From Methylococcaceae bacterium (lineage in GTDB: Bacteria > Pseudomonadota > Gammaproteobacteria > Methylococcales > Methylococcaceae): 45,222 nucleotides of DNA. Below the pieces are notes generated by a model, which saw only the letters and a program-made list of their open reading frames with translations, made no database searches and was not told the DNA's origin. The position numbers and the translations under genes were made by a program. How positions within the stretch are numbered: position 1 is the first letter of the stretch; each line of letters begins with the position of its first letter. Below are positions 8,769 through 16,547 of the stretch, one piece after another. Where the stretch lies: assembly GCA_902810705.1 (NCBI GenBank), contig CADDYU010000016.1, forward strand, positions 1 through 45,222. Direction: 5' to 3'.

Positions 8769-10873
8769 CAGCTGATCACCCAAAGCAGCACGATCAGGGT
8801 AAAGAAGGAATAGCCAAGATAGGTCCGAATACTGCCGGTCTGCAGCCGGCCCACCCGTCGCGCCAGCCAGGTCACGGCCCGGCCCGAGGGCTCATACAAA
8901 GCCAGCCAAGCCCGGTCGAGCACCTGGAACTGATAACGCAGCGCGGTCACGCGCACCTGGGCCGGCCCTTGTCTTTGCTCTTCAATCGTTTCGCGAATCT
9001 CGAATGCCGCCTGAAAAATGCGCCGTATCGGCATGCTGAAAGCGCCCGAGGTATATTGCATGCGGGGCGTCAGGCCGCCGAAGCCGCAGTCCCAGGGCTC
9101 GGCCCGGCGCGGCTCGAGGCCGGTGCGGCGATACAAGAGGTAATAGCAGAGCCAACCCACCGCCACCGTTCCCACCAAAACCAATGCCGGCGCGTAGGAC
9201 GCCACCTCGGGCGCCACCGGGGTCAGCCAGAGCCAACCCAGAGCGGAAATATTGGGGAGGGCGAGCCCGGTCAACTGCCGGGTCAAGACGCCCATGGCGT
9301 TGATGAGCGGGGTTGGCAGCATGCCAAGCAATACGCAACAAGCGGCGAGCAAGATCGGGCCCCTCAGCATGCCCCGATGGCCGACTTCGCGAGCGTGAGC
9401 CACGTGGTAGGAGCGCGGCAGTCCCAGAAACGCCACCCCGTACACCTTGACGAAGCAGGTGGCCGCCAGCGCCGAGGTCAAGGCCAGCACCGCGCTGGCG
9501 GTGGGAATCAGGCTGCGGAGCACGCCGCTCTCAAGGCCGCCGGCCTGGAGCGCCGTCTGAAAGATCAGCCATTCCGAAACGAAGCCGTTCAGGGGCGGCA
9601 GGGCGGCGATGCTGAGCGTTCCAACCAGAAACACCGCCGCCAGCTTCGGCATGCGATGAATCAAGCCTCCCATGTTTTCCAGGCTTTGTTCATGGGTTTG
9701 ATGCAGGATGGCGCCGGCGCCAAGGAACAAGAGACTTTTGAACAAAGCATGATTGAGGGAATGGAGCAATGCCGCGACCAGTCCCAAAGCACCTAGTTGC
9801 GGCTGGCCCGTGCTGTGAAAAATGAGCGCAAGTCCCAGGGCGATGAACACGATGCCGATGTTCTCCACCGAGGAATAGGCGAGCAGCCGCTTCAGATTTT
9901 GCTGTTGCAAGGCGTAAAGGATACCGAGCAAGGCGGAAGCGGAACCGATCAGAAGCACCAAGACGCCCCATTGCCAGAGGGTCTGATCCAGGAGATCGAA
10001 AGTGAACCGGATAAAGCCGTACACGGCGATCTTCAGCATCACTCCGCTCATCAACGCCGAGATATGGGACGGTGCGACCGGATGGGCTTCCGGCAACCAG
10101 ACATGCAGGGGCACGAGCCCGGCCTTCATGCCGAAACCGACGAGCGCCAGCACGAACGCGATGCTTGCCCATGTGGGATTCAAGGCGGCGCCGCGAAAGA
10201 CCTCGAAGGTCAGTCCGCCGCCGAATCCCGCGAGGACGCCGAAAGCCAGAATGATGGCGATGGCGCCGATCTCCGCCATCAGCAGATAGAGAAAGGCGGC
10301 GCGCCGGTTCGGGGCGTGGTCGTGCTGATAGGCGACCAGGAAATAGCTGGCGACCGACATCAATTCCCAGGCGATCATGAACAAGAATGCATCGTCGGCC
10401 AGCAGCACCAGTTCCATGCCGGCCACGAACAAGCCGGTGAAGAGCCCCAGGGCCGATACCGGATGCTTGCCATGCTCGAACTCCCGGACATACCCGGGGC
10501 CATACAGACTGATGGCGATCAGCGGAAGGCCAAGGAGTCCGAGGAAAAAGCCCGCCAAAGGATCGATGCGGAGATGCCAGTTCAGCCAGGGCAGCCCGAG
10601 CGGCAGGGTATCGACGAGTACCGAGCCGCTCGCCAGCGTTCCCGCGCCCGCCAGCACGGCGCAAATGCCGGAGAGACCTAGCAGGAAGAAGGGGCCGTTG
10701 CGGCGCAGCACGTTATCACGGGCCTCGGAAAAGAGCCGTGCTGAGGTATTGGACCAACGACGCAGGAGCGCCTGGACCAAAAGCTCCAGTTCCAGCCGAC
10801 GGTCAACGACCACCGCCGCCAGTGCCGCGGCCAGCGCGGCGATTACGGACAGGTAGGCAAAAAACAATGACAT
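8768..10873 (-). CDS. HyfB/NuoL-like antiporter-type membrane subunit
   Basis: This 701-aa protein is the larger Mrp/NuoL-like antiporter subunit and the first hydrogenase-4-like gene of the cluster. Visible motifs are the glutamate-bearing helix MIAWELMSVASYFLVAY, the GFGMKAGLVPLHVWLPEAHP segment, APSHISALMSG and LKRLLAYSSVENIG. After the antiporter core comes a C-terminal extension with IRETIEEQRQGPAQ and a final helix (LGYSFFTLIVLLWVIS), as in HyfB. A good Shine-Dalgarno AAGGAG (10879-10884 on the plus-strand numbering) precedes the ATG. Only 21 bp separate it from the stop of the SulP gene upstream, so SulP and the complex are probably one transcript. Confidence 0.9.
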   Translation of the reverse strand: MSLFFAYLSVIAALAAALAAVVVDRRLELELLVQALLRRWSNTSARLFSEARDNVLRRNGPFFLLGLSGICAVLAGAGTLASGSVLVDTLPLGLPWLNWHLRIDPLAGFFLGLLGLPLIAISLYGPGYVREFEHGKHPVSALGLFTGLFVAGMELVLLADDAFLFMIAWELMSVASYFLVAYQHDHAPNRRAAFLYLLMAEIGAIAIILAFGVLAGFGGGLTFEVFRGAALNPTWASIAFVLALVGFGMKAGLVPLHVWLPEAHPVAPSHISALMSGVMLKIAVYGFIRFTFDLLDQTLWQWGVLVLLIGSASALLGILYALQQQNLKRLLAYSSVENIGIVFIALGLALIFHSTGQPQLGALGLVAALLHSLNHALFKSLLFLGAGAILHQTHEQSLENMGGLIHRMPKLAAVFLVGTLSIAALPPLNGFVSEWLIFQTALQAGGLESGVLRSLIPTASAVLALTSALAATCFVKVYGVAFLGLPRSYHVAHAREVGHRGMLRGPILLAACCVLLGMLPTPLINAMGVLTRQLTGLALPNISALGWLWLTPVAPEVASYAPALVLVGTVAVGWLCYYLLYRRTGLEPRRAEPWDCGFGGLTPRMQYTSGAFSMPIRRIFQAAFEIRETIEEQRQGPAQVRVTALRYQFQVLDRAWLALYEPSGRAVTWLARRVGRLQTGSIRTYLGYSFFTLIVLLWVIS

Positions 10874-10894
10874 CCCAGCTCCTTAAGTCGGGAT

Positions 10895-12532
10895 TTAATC
10901 CAACGATTTGTGCTTTCGGGCCGCCAAGGCATGATCGGCGTAGGGCTCGTGGCTGGCTAATCCATGGATTTCGCAGCATCCCCCGCGTTCAATGTAATCC
11001 TCTCGGTAACGATCGATAAACTCCATCACCGTATGATCGATCAGATAGGCGTCGGACAGATCGAAAATTACCGTTTTGCCGTCCGGCAGCCCCGCCACCT
11101 CACTCTTGAGCGCAATGAAGTTGGAGAAGATGGCCGAACCGCTCACCCGGACGACGCACGTCTTGGGAGCTTTCCGTTCTAATCGGTAGGAAATCGTCAG
11201 CAGATTTCTGAGAGGCACACCCCGCCCGACATGAATCAGGAGTTTAGCGACAATGCCGATCAGCACGCCCGCCAAAAGATTAGTAGTGAGCACGCCGATG
11301 ATGGTGATCACGAACAATGCAAGTTGCTCTCGCCCCAAATCCAGGCTCTTGGCGAACGCTTGGGGCGAAGCCAGGCGGAATCCAGTGTAGACCAAAAGCG
11401 CCGCAAGGGATGCCAGGGGAATCATGTCGACCACCTGCGGAAAGACCATCACGAACAGCAAAAGAAATCCGCCGTGAAAGAAATTCGACCAGCCGCTTCG
11501 GGCACCGGCGTCGATATTGGCGGAGCTACGCACGATTTCGGCGATCATCGGCAGGCCGCCCAGCGATCCCGCGACCACGTTGCCGATCCCTACCGCCCAA
11601 AGCTCGCGATTCAAGTCGGAATAACGCTTTTGAGGATCGAGCTTGTCCACCGCCGCCGCGCTCAATAAGCTCTCCAGACTACCTACCAGGGTGATGGCAA
11701 CCACGCTTTGCCAAAACGCCCAGGAAAAAACTTTGGAAAAATCCGGAAAGTAAATACTTGCCAGGAGGCTATCCGGAATTGTAACCAAGAATACCGGACC
11801 CAGGACCAAATCCTTGGGGGCGCGGAAATCATCGCCCGGGTGAAGATGAGACAGATCGAAAATCTGTCCCAAGACCATGCCGGCCAGAATGACCAAAAGA
11901 GGTGCCGGGATCTTCTTGAGGAAGCGGGTTCGAAGCCGCGGCCAGCCGATGAGGATGCTCATGCTGATCAATGCAATCAAGGCGATTTGCGGAATGAAGT
12001 ACGCCAAGCCGTGAGGTAGCTGAATAATGCTGGGCAACATGGCGCCGCCTTCGGTTTGTACCCCGACCATCACGGGAATCTGTTTAACCATGATGATGAT
12101 GCCAATGGCGGCCAGCATGCCGTACACCACCGAAACCGGGAAAAAAGCGGCCAGACGCCCGGCTTTGTAAATTCCCAGGACGACCTGCAGCACGCCGGCC
12201 GCCACGATGGCTGCCAGAGTATAACGGTAGCCCGCCACCACATCGCCCTGGCCGAGGGACTGCACCGCGACGAGGATCACCACGATTAAGCCAGCAGCCG
12301 GGCCGGTGATGGTGACGTAGGAACCGTTGATCCGGGACACCAGCAAACCGCCGATGATGGCCGAGAGTATACCGGCCATGGGCGGAAATCCCGAGGCTAC
12401 GGCCACACCCAGACACAACGGTAACGCAATCAGAAACACCAGGAACCCGGCGGCCATGTCCTGACGCCAGTCGGCTTTAAGGCTACCGAGGCTCGTCATT
12501 GGCGTGGGAGCTTGCGGCGGAAGGGTTGTCAT
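10895..12532 (-). CDS. SulP-family anion transporter with C-terminal STAS domain
   Basis: This 545-aa transporter belongs to the SulP/SLC26 family, which moves sulfate, bicarbonate or other anions, often with H+ or Na+. It has about 12-14 hydrophobic segments, the family stretches NGSYVTITGPAAGL and ESLLSAAAVDKLDP, and a C-terminal STAS domain (about 440-530). At the STAS site where antagonist proteins carry a phosphorylatable serine, this one reads LIDHTVMEF. It stands first in the minus-strand operon, 21 bp before the NuoL-like gene. Linkage to an ion-translocating complex suggests that anion movement and the ion gradient are coupled or needed together. Bicarbonate (as for BicA) and sulfate are both possible, and sequence alone does not decide. 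Confidence 0.88.
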   Translation of the reverse strand: MTTLPPQAPTPMTSLGSLKADWRQDMAAGFLVFLIALPLCLGVAVASGFPPMAGILSAIIGGLLVSRINGSYVTITGPAAGLIVVILVAVQSLGQGDVVAGYRYTLAAIVAAGVLQVVLGIYKAGRLAAFFPVSVVYGMLAAIGIIIMVKQIPVMVGVQTEGGAMLPSIIQLPHGLAYFIPQIALIALISMSILIGWPRLRTRFLKKIPAPLLVILAGMVLGQIFDLSHLHPGDDFRAPKDLVLGPVFLVTIPDSLLASIYFPDFSKVFSWAFWQSVVAITLVGSLESLLSAAAVDKLDPQKRYSDLNRELWAVGIGNVVAGSLGGLPMIAEIVRSSANIDAGARSGWSNFFHGGFLLLFVMVFPQVVDMIPLASLAALLVYTGFRLASPQAFAKSLDLGREQLALFVITIIGVLTTNLLAGVLIGIVAKLLIHVGRGVPLRNLLTISYRLERKAPKTCVVRVSGSAIFSNFIALKSEVAGLPDGKTVIFDLSDAYLIDHTVMEFIDRYREDYIERGGCCEIHGLASHEPYADHALAARKHKSLD

Positions 12533-12835
12533 CGATTTTTCAAGGCCGTAATTTTTTATAAACGTACGCGTTAGGCAAACAGCGGTTTTGATTCGAAGGT
12601 TTTGCTGTCCAGTATCAAAAGACCCTAGCTACCAATTTGTCGGTACATGCACACCACATATCGGCAAATATCATTTAATTATAACTTCTTTTTACTAGTA
12701 TAAAGGTATTTTGTCTAGTATTATTCAGGTCCGCTCAAAATTTAAGAGATATCTGTGCCGGGCCTTGCCGAGAGCGTCATCCCTGGTCCATGGCCCTGTT
12801 CAATGTTGTGATATTTTCATAGGAGTATTGATTAA
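12533..12835. promoter_or_regulatory. AT-rich divergent promoter region, SulP-Ehr operon / RRM gene
   Basis: This 303-bp region between divergent genes is much richer in A+T than its surroundings, especially 12650-12740. On the minus strand a perfect TATAAT (12678-12683) could be the -10 box of the SulP-Ehr operon, giving a leader of about 140 nt; no good -35 is apparent. On the plus strand, an AGGAG at 12821-12825 lies 10 bp before the RRM start codon. I see no gene in the gap. Confidence 0.4.
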
Positions 12836-13099
12836 ATGTTAACTCTCTTCGTGCGCGGCCTACCCCCTACCACCACCGAAGCCAGTCTGTACGCGTTGTT
12901 CGGCGGCTACGGTAAGGTTTTTGATTTAAAACTTAGTCGGGATTTGTTCACCGGCCAAGCGCGTGGCATTGCGACCGTCAACATGGAGGGCCATGAAGCC
13001 CGGGCGGCCATAACGGGCTTGGATGGTCATGATTTCGAGGGTGGAACTATTCACGTCGCACTTGATAAAGGCCCGAGAGGCGGGCGTAAACGACGCTGA
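12836..13099 (+). CDS. Small single-RRM protein with atypical RNP1
   Basis: This 87-aa protein is one RNA-recognition motif with a short basic tail (GPRGGRKRR). RNP2 is LFVRGLP (residues 4-10). The RNP1 position reads RGIATVNM (43-50), where the family consensus has aromatic residues at the third and fifth positions (KGFGFVxM). Loss of both RNA-stacking aromatics suggests weaker or altered RNA binding. The ATG is well supported by AGGAG 10 bp upstream. Small RRM proteins in bacteria are commonly cold- or stress-induced; the AT-rich leader would suit that, but it is not shown. A second, canonical RRM protein is encoded at 28226-28516. Confidence 0.85.
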   Translation: MLTLFVRGLPPTTTEASLYALFGGYGKVFDLKLSRDLFTGQARGIATVNMEGHEARAAITGLDGHDFEGGTIHVALDKGPRGGRKRR

Positions 13100-13146
13100 A
13101 CCCCGCACTTGACTTTTGCCGGAAGCAAGCCTTGGAGGAAGGATTG

Positions 13147-13296
13147 ATGATGGGACGAAGGGGCTTCACTCTGGGGCGGGTGGACTGCCAAGAGCCTGAT
13201 TCGAGTGACAACATACGGGATGGTATGTCTCCTCTTAGGAACATGGATCTTCGCGGCTTTGCGGCTCACAAGACAGGATCAATTTGCGGCCAGTGA
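13147..13296 (+). CDS. Possible 49-aa small ORF with strong ribosome-binding site
   Basis: Two adjacent ATG codons (13147 and 13150) follow a purine-rich GGAGGAAGGATTG, a well-placed Shine-Dalgarno sequence. The 49-residue product is Gly/Arg/Asp-rich with two cysteines (starts MMGRRGFTLGRVDC, ends KTGSICGQ) and resembles no family I know. It lies between the RRM gene and the XRE regulator and overlaps the dyad at 13211-13228. It could be a leader peptide, a small protein or a chance reading frame. The ribosome-binding site is the only real support. Confidence 0.22.
   Translation: MMGRRGFTLGRVDCQEPDSSDNIRDGMSPLRNMDLRGFAAHKTGSICGQ
13211..13228. promoter_or_regulatory. Perfect 6-bp dyad, candidate operator for the XRE-S24 regulator
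   Basis: ACATAC and GTATGT form a perfect inverted repeat with a 6-bp spacer, centred about 124 bp before the ATG of the adjacent XRE regulator. An 18-bp dyad of this form is a typical binding site for a dimeric HTH repressor. Assignment to this regulator rests on position alone; no second copy was noticed nearby. Confidence 0.35.
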
Positions 13297-13343
13297 TCAC
13301 TACCATCAGAATAGTAAATCGTATTAGGACCCCGCCCATAGCT

Positions 13344-14126
13344 ATGAAAAAAACAACAAGGACACCCTCTCGCCCCTCCCTCAAGCCCGCCGCGCCGGAA
13401 ATGCCCGGTAAGGGCATGAATGCAGTAGGTCTGCGGGTGCGTCACTACCGCGAGCGTTTAGGCTTGAGCCAAGACGAATTGGCCATGCGGGTCGGCGCCG
13501 CTCAGCAAACCATTCAAAGCCTTGAATCCGGTAAAATCAGGAAAAGCACCTTTTTACCGCATATCGCCAGGGAATTAGGCGTTGACTTCGATACCCTGTT
13601 ATTTGGCGGCAAGCGGCCCGCCCAAACGGCACGCCCGCTGTTGATGGCGAGCACCCGGCGGGTTCCCCTGTTTACGACCCGAGATTGCGAACACGTGCAG
13701 GCCTACCTCAAGCATCAGTCGGTGCAATCACCGACTGGAAAGTGGATTGCGATGGACTATTCCCTACCCTTCGCGGAGTCCGGGCCAAGGCTGTTTGCCT
13801 TAAAATTGGGGTTAAGCGATGAAGCCTTTCAACCCGAGTTTCGTCCTGGCGATCAATTGGTGATCGATCCCGATGCTCCCATCCAACCCGGCGATCCCGT
13901 CATTGTTTTTAAACCGGGTGCGGAACGGCTCAATTTAAGTAAATATCGGGTTTTATCTCAATCAGACACCAATATTAGTTATGAACTCGTGTCGATCAAT
14001 CCCGATTTCCCCAGTTTTTCAGGGACTGAATTGGATTCGCTCGAAATCCTAGGCCCGGTTATTCAGTTGCGCCGCCCCATTTCGAGCCGCGTTCGGCTGG
14101 CGGTATTGGAAGAGCAGGTCCGCTAA
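13344..14126 (+). CDS. XRE-family regulator with S24-like domain lacking the protease serine
   Basis: This 260-aa protein has an XRE helix-turn-helix (about residues 29-85: LRVRHYRERLGLSQDELAMR, then QQTIQSLESGK) and a LexA/CI-type S24 domain (about 145-255: FRPGDQLVIDPDAPIQPGDPVIVF). Where self-cleaving relatives have GDSMxP, it reads SDEAFQP (158-164), so the catalytic serine is Ala161 and self-cleavage is not expected. It probably acts as a ligand- or partner-controlled repressor. The first 28 residues are basic and Pro-rich; an ATG at 13416 would remove most of them, and a TTG at 13284 would lengthen the protein. It lies between the RRM gene and the second permease, on the same strand as both. 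Its targets are unknown; an 18-bp dyad upstream is a candidate operator. Confidence 0.85.
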   Translation: MKKTTRTPSRPSLKPAAPEMPGKGMNAVGLRVRHYRERLGLSQDELAMRVGAAQQTIQSLESGKIRKSTFLPHIARELGVDFDTLLFGGKRPAQTARPLLMASTRRVPLFTTRDCEHVQAYLKHQSVQSPTGKWIAMDYSLPFAESGPRLFALKLGLSDEAFQPEFRPGDQLVIDPDAPIQPGDPVIVFKPGAERLNLSKYRVLSQSDTNISYELVSINPDFPSFSGTELDSLEILGPVIQLRRPISSRVRLAVLEEQVR

Positions 14127-14198
14127 ATACCCAATACCACACCGCCCGCCGCTAGAGCCCCCGGCGGCCCGGCCTGAAGGGTTGAGCTCTCGGGATTG

Positions 14199-14236
14199 AA
14201 ATCGACCGCTTCCGATTTTGGGGCACTTGGGGCACT
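14199..14236. repeat. Dyad plus tandem 9-bp repeat upstream of the second permease
   Basis: The 155-bp gap before the permease holds an inverted repeat, AAATCG/CGATTT with an 8-base spacer (14199-14218), followed directly by two tandem copies of TGGGGCACT (14219-14236). Such an arrangement could be a regulator site or chance. No Shine-Dalgarno sequence is visible before the permease ATG. Confidence 0.3.
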
Positions 14237-14281
14237 TTAAGTAAGTTCATTAAAGCCACGCATGTCATTTCGCCCGCCTGC

Positions 14282-15463
14282 ATGTTTCCCTTCCGCTCTC
14301 CAATACCGCTGGCTTATTCCTGGAAAAATCTTTGGGCTCGAAAGCTGACCACGCTGCTCACGGCTTCCGGCATGGCGCTCGTGGTGTACGTGTTCGCCAC
14401 GGTGCTGATGCTCTCCGAAGGCTTGAGGCAGACGCTGGCGGCCACCGGCAGCGAGGCCAATGTCATGGTGATCCGGCGGGGTTCCGAGACCGAGGTGCAA
14501 AGCTCGATCCGCCGCGAAGAGGCCGCCGTGATCGAGAGCCTGCCCGACATCGCCTACGGCGATTCCGGCCTCAAACGCGTGTCCAAGGAAACCCTGCTCC
14601 TGATGGTTCTGCCCAAGCGGGGGAGCGCCAAGCCCTCCAACGTGACGATTCGAGGATTGTCCGCGAGGGGGCTGGCCCTGCGCCCCCAGGTAAAGCTGGT
14701 CAAGGGACGGATGTTCCGGCCGGGGGCCTCGGAAATCATCGCCGGCCGCCGTATCGCGGAAAGCTTCGAGGGTGCGGGATTGGGCGAGACGCTGCGCTTT
14801 GGCCTGCGCGATTGGACGGTCGTCGGCGTCTTCGAGGCGGGAAACACGGCCTTCGGTTCCGAGATCTGGGGCGACGGGGATCAGATCATGCAGGCGTTTC
14901 GCCGCAGCGGCTACTCCTCGGTCATTTTCACGCTTGGCCAGCCGGCGGCGTTCGAGCGGGTGAAGAAGGCCATCGAGACGGATCCCCGCTTGACCCTCGA
15001 AGCCCAGCGCGAAATCGAGTTCTACGCCGAGCAGTCGGAGCAGATGGCGACCTTTCTCACTATTCTGGGGATTTCCCTGAGCGTCGTGTTTTCCCTGGGC
15101 GCCATCATCGGCGCGATCATCACCATGTACGGCGCCGTGGCCAGCCGGACCCGGGAAATCGGAACCCTGCGCGCCTTAGGCTTTCGGCGGAGCGGAATCC
15201 TGGCCGCATTCCTGGCCGAGTCGCTGCTGCTGGCTTTAATTGGAGGCGCGGCGGGTTTGGGACTGGCCTCGGCCATGCAGCTTCTGACCTTGTCCACGAT
15301 GAATTGGCAGACCTTCGCCGAACTCGCGTTTAGGTTCGATTTGACGACCGAGATCGCCTTGAAGTCGCTGGCATTCGCCTCGGTCATGGGGCTGCTCGGG
15401 GGCTTGCTTCCCGCGATCCGGGCCGCTCGAATGGATCTGATCGAAGCCTTGCGCGCCGCGTAA
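14282..15463 (+). CDS. FtsX-type ABC transporter permease (second, orphaned)
   Basis: This 393-aa inner-membrane permease has an N-terminal helix (TASGMALVVYVFATVLML), a periplasmic domain (about 60-250) and three C-terminal helices, with the coupling loop ASRTREIGTLRALGF. It is of the type that pairs with a second, different permease plus an ATPase and an adaptor. That set lies at 195-3353 on the same strand, about 10.9 kb upstream, and no ATPase is adjacent here. I infer that it is the fourth gene of that operon, now separated by the SulP-Ehr-RRM-XRE block. With no visible ribosome-binding site and a new upstream region, its expression may be altered. The frame is fully intact. Confidence 0.88.
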   Translation: MFPFRSPIPLAYSWKNLWARKLTTLLTASGMALVVYVFATVLMLSEGLRQTLAATGSEANVMVIRRGSETEVQSSIRREEAAVIESLPDIAYGDSGLKRVSKETLLLMVLPKRGSAKPSNVTIRGLSARGLALRPQVKLVKGRMFRPGASEIIAGRRIAESFEGAGLGETLRFGLRDWTVVGVFEAGNTAFGSEIWGDGDQIMQAFRRSGYSSVIFTLGQPAAFERVKKAIETDPRLTLEAQREIEFYAEQSEQMATFLTILGISLSVVFSLGAIIGAIITMYGAVASRTREIGTLRALGFRRSGILAAFLAESLLLALIGGAAGLGLASAMQLLTLSTMNWQTFAELAFRFDLTTEIALKSLAFASVMGLLGGLLPAIRAARMDLIEALRAA

Positions 15464-15645
15464 GCCCGCCATCGCCGGCCGGCTCCTGTCATCCAGCGCT
15501 TCAGGGAGAAGCCGGCCGACTCTTCATCGATCCGCGCGTGGCCGCGGAGCGACCGGGTCGATCGCCAACGGGCAATCTCCGCGAGTGCCCTCGGCTGTGC
15601 TTTGGGATAACGCAGGCGAAGGCCGGGGGCTCATTGCAGGACCGC

Positions 15646-16122
15646 TCAGACCCACCGCCAATGCTCGAAATAGGCCGCCTGACCATAGTCCTTTCCTCGA
15701 GCGTCGAGCAGGCTCCATATCACGGCGCCTTCGATCTCGAAGCGCCGCCCGTGCCGGCCGATGCGGACACCATGGTAATCGCCGACGTAGCCCCGCGCGG
15801 CGACCTCGCTCAACAGCCGCTCGCGGGCTTCTTGATTCGCGCGCTCGGCCGACAGCCGCGAGGGACAGGCGGTAATTTCCTCCCAGCTCATTCCGAACAG
15901 GCTCAGCGCGGTCCGATTGGCGTAATTGAACAGTGGGTCCTCGCCGGCCGCATGGGAAACCAGGACGAACGGCGCGTGGAAGAGATAGCGCGCCGCTTCG
16001 GCATCGGTCAGGTGCGGGTCGATCAGGTCGCGGCGGGTCCAATGTCGATAGCTCCGCCTCAGAATGGCCACGTGCTCGGCCAGATAGGCATTCTCTTCGG
16101 AGGGCATGGATGGAGCATTCAT
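15646..16122 (-). CDS. MEKHLA-domain protein
   Basis: This 158-aa protein is a single MEKHLA domain, a PAS-like fold also found at the C-terminus of plant HD-ZIP III proteins and as stand-alone bacterial proteins. Typical stretches are LAEHVAILRRSYRHWTRRDL, APFVLVSHAAGEDPLFNYAN, TALSLFGMSWEEITACPSRL and GAVIWSLLDARG. It probably senses a small molecule or redox state; no ligand is known to me. I chose the ATG at 16122; in-frame starts upstream add a stretch unlike the family, and no Shine-Dalgarno sequence is visible. It follows the glutamate dehydrogenase gene on the same strand after a 425-bp gap, so it probably has its own promoter. Confidence 0.87.
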   Translation of the reverse strand: MNAPSMPSEENAYLAEHVAILRRSYRHWTRRDLIDPHLTDAEAARYLFHAPFVLVSHAAGEDPLFNYANRTALSLFGMSWEEITACPSRLSAERANQEARERLLSEVAARGYVGDYHGVRIGRHGRRFEIEGAVIWSLLDARGKDYGQAAYFEHWRWV

Positions 16123-16547
16123 GGAAACGGAAAGGCGGTTGGGAAGGAGAGATACGGCCGCGCGAGCGGCGCTGTCAGCCAAATTATAGCGGGTTCGATG
16201 CCGCGCGAGGCTCAGGTCCAAGCGAGAACCGGGGATAATGGCGGAAATTGCGGCAAAAGAACGACCCCGGCGGCGGAGAGAAGGGAAAAGAAGCGTAGCT
16301 CGAGAGGATTCGAAGGTTCTGCAAGAAAAAACAAGCCGGCCGCCGGGGTCGCAATCGAAGAGGCTATGCGGTGCTCAATCAGGCAACTTGCGCGCCAGCT
16401 AGCAGAATAATTTCAAGAACAATGGCTTAGCAAGATCGACTCGATCCCGGCGGATGAAGTGGTCAGGCATTGGACACAGCTATTGCGCCATTTGCCTCAA
16501 AATCACCGGGAAAGCGAGAGCGGCCGGAGAGCGGTCTCGTGTGGATC
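16123..16547. promoter_or_regulatory. Non-coding gap upstream of the MEKHLA gene, with a -10 box
   Basis: No convincing gene occupies these 425 bp. On the minus strand a perfect TATAAT (16183-16188) lies about 60 bp before the MEKHLA ATG and is a candidate -10 box; the -35 region is GC-rich and poor. The remainder, up to the glutamate dehydrogenase stop, shows nothing I can name. Confidence 0.35.

Noticed and set aside
8714-9796. Long plus-strand open frame (about 360 codons) opposite the NuoL-like gene
   Set aside because: It is antisense to a gene with clear family motifs; its product is Arg/Gln/His-rich, as expected for a GC-rich shadow frame.
3501-10873. Calling the cluster a formate hydrogenlyase or functional hydrogenase-4
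   Set aside because: The large subunit lacks the Ni ligand cysteines, and no formate dehydrogenase or maturation genes are present.
15538-16410. Plus-strand open frame (290 codons) opposite the MEKHLA gene
   Set aside because: The minus strand encodes a recognisable MEKHLA domain.
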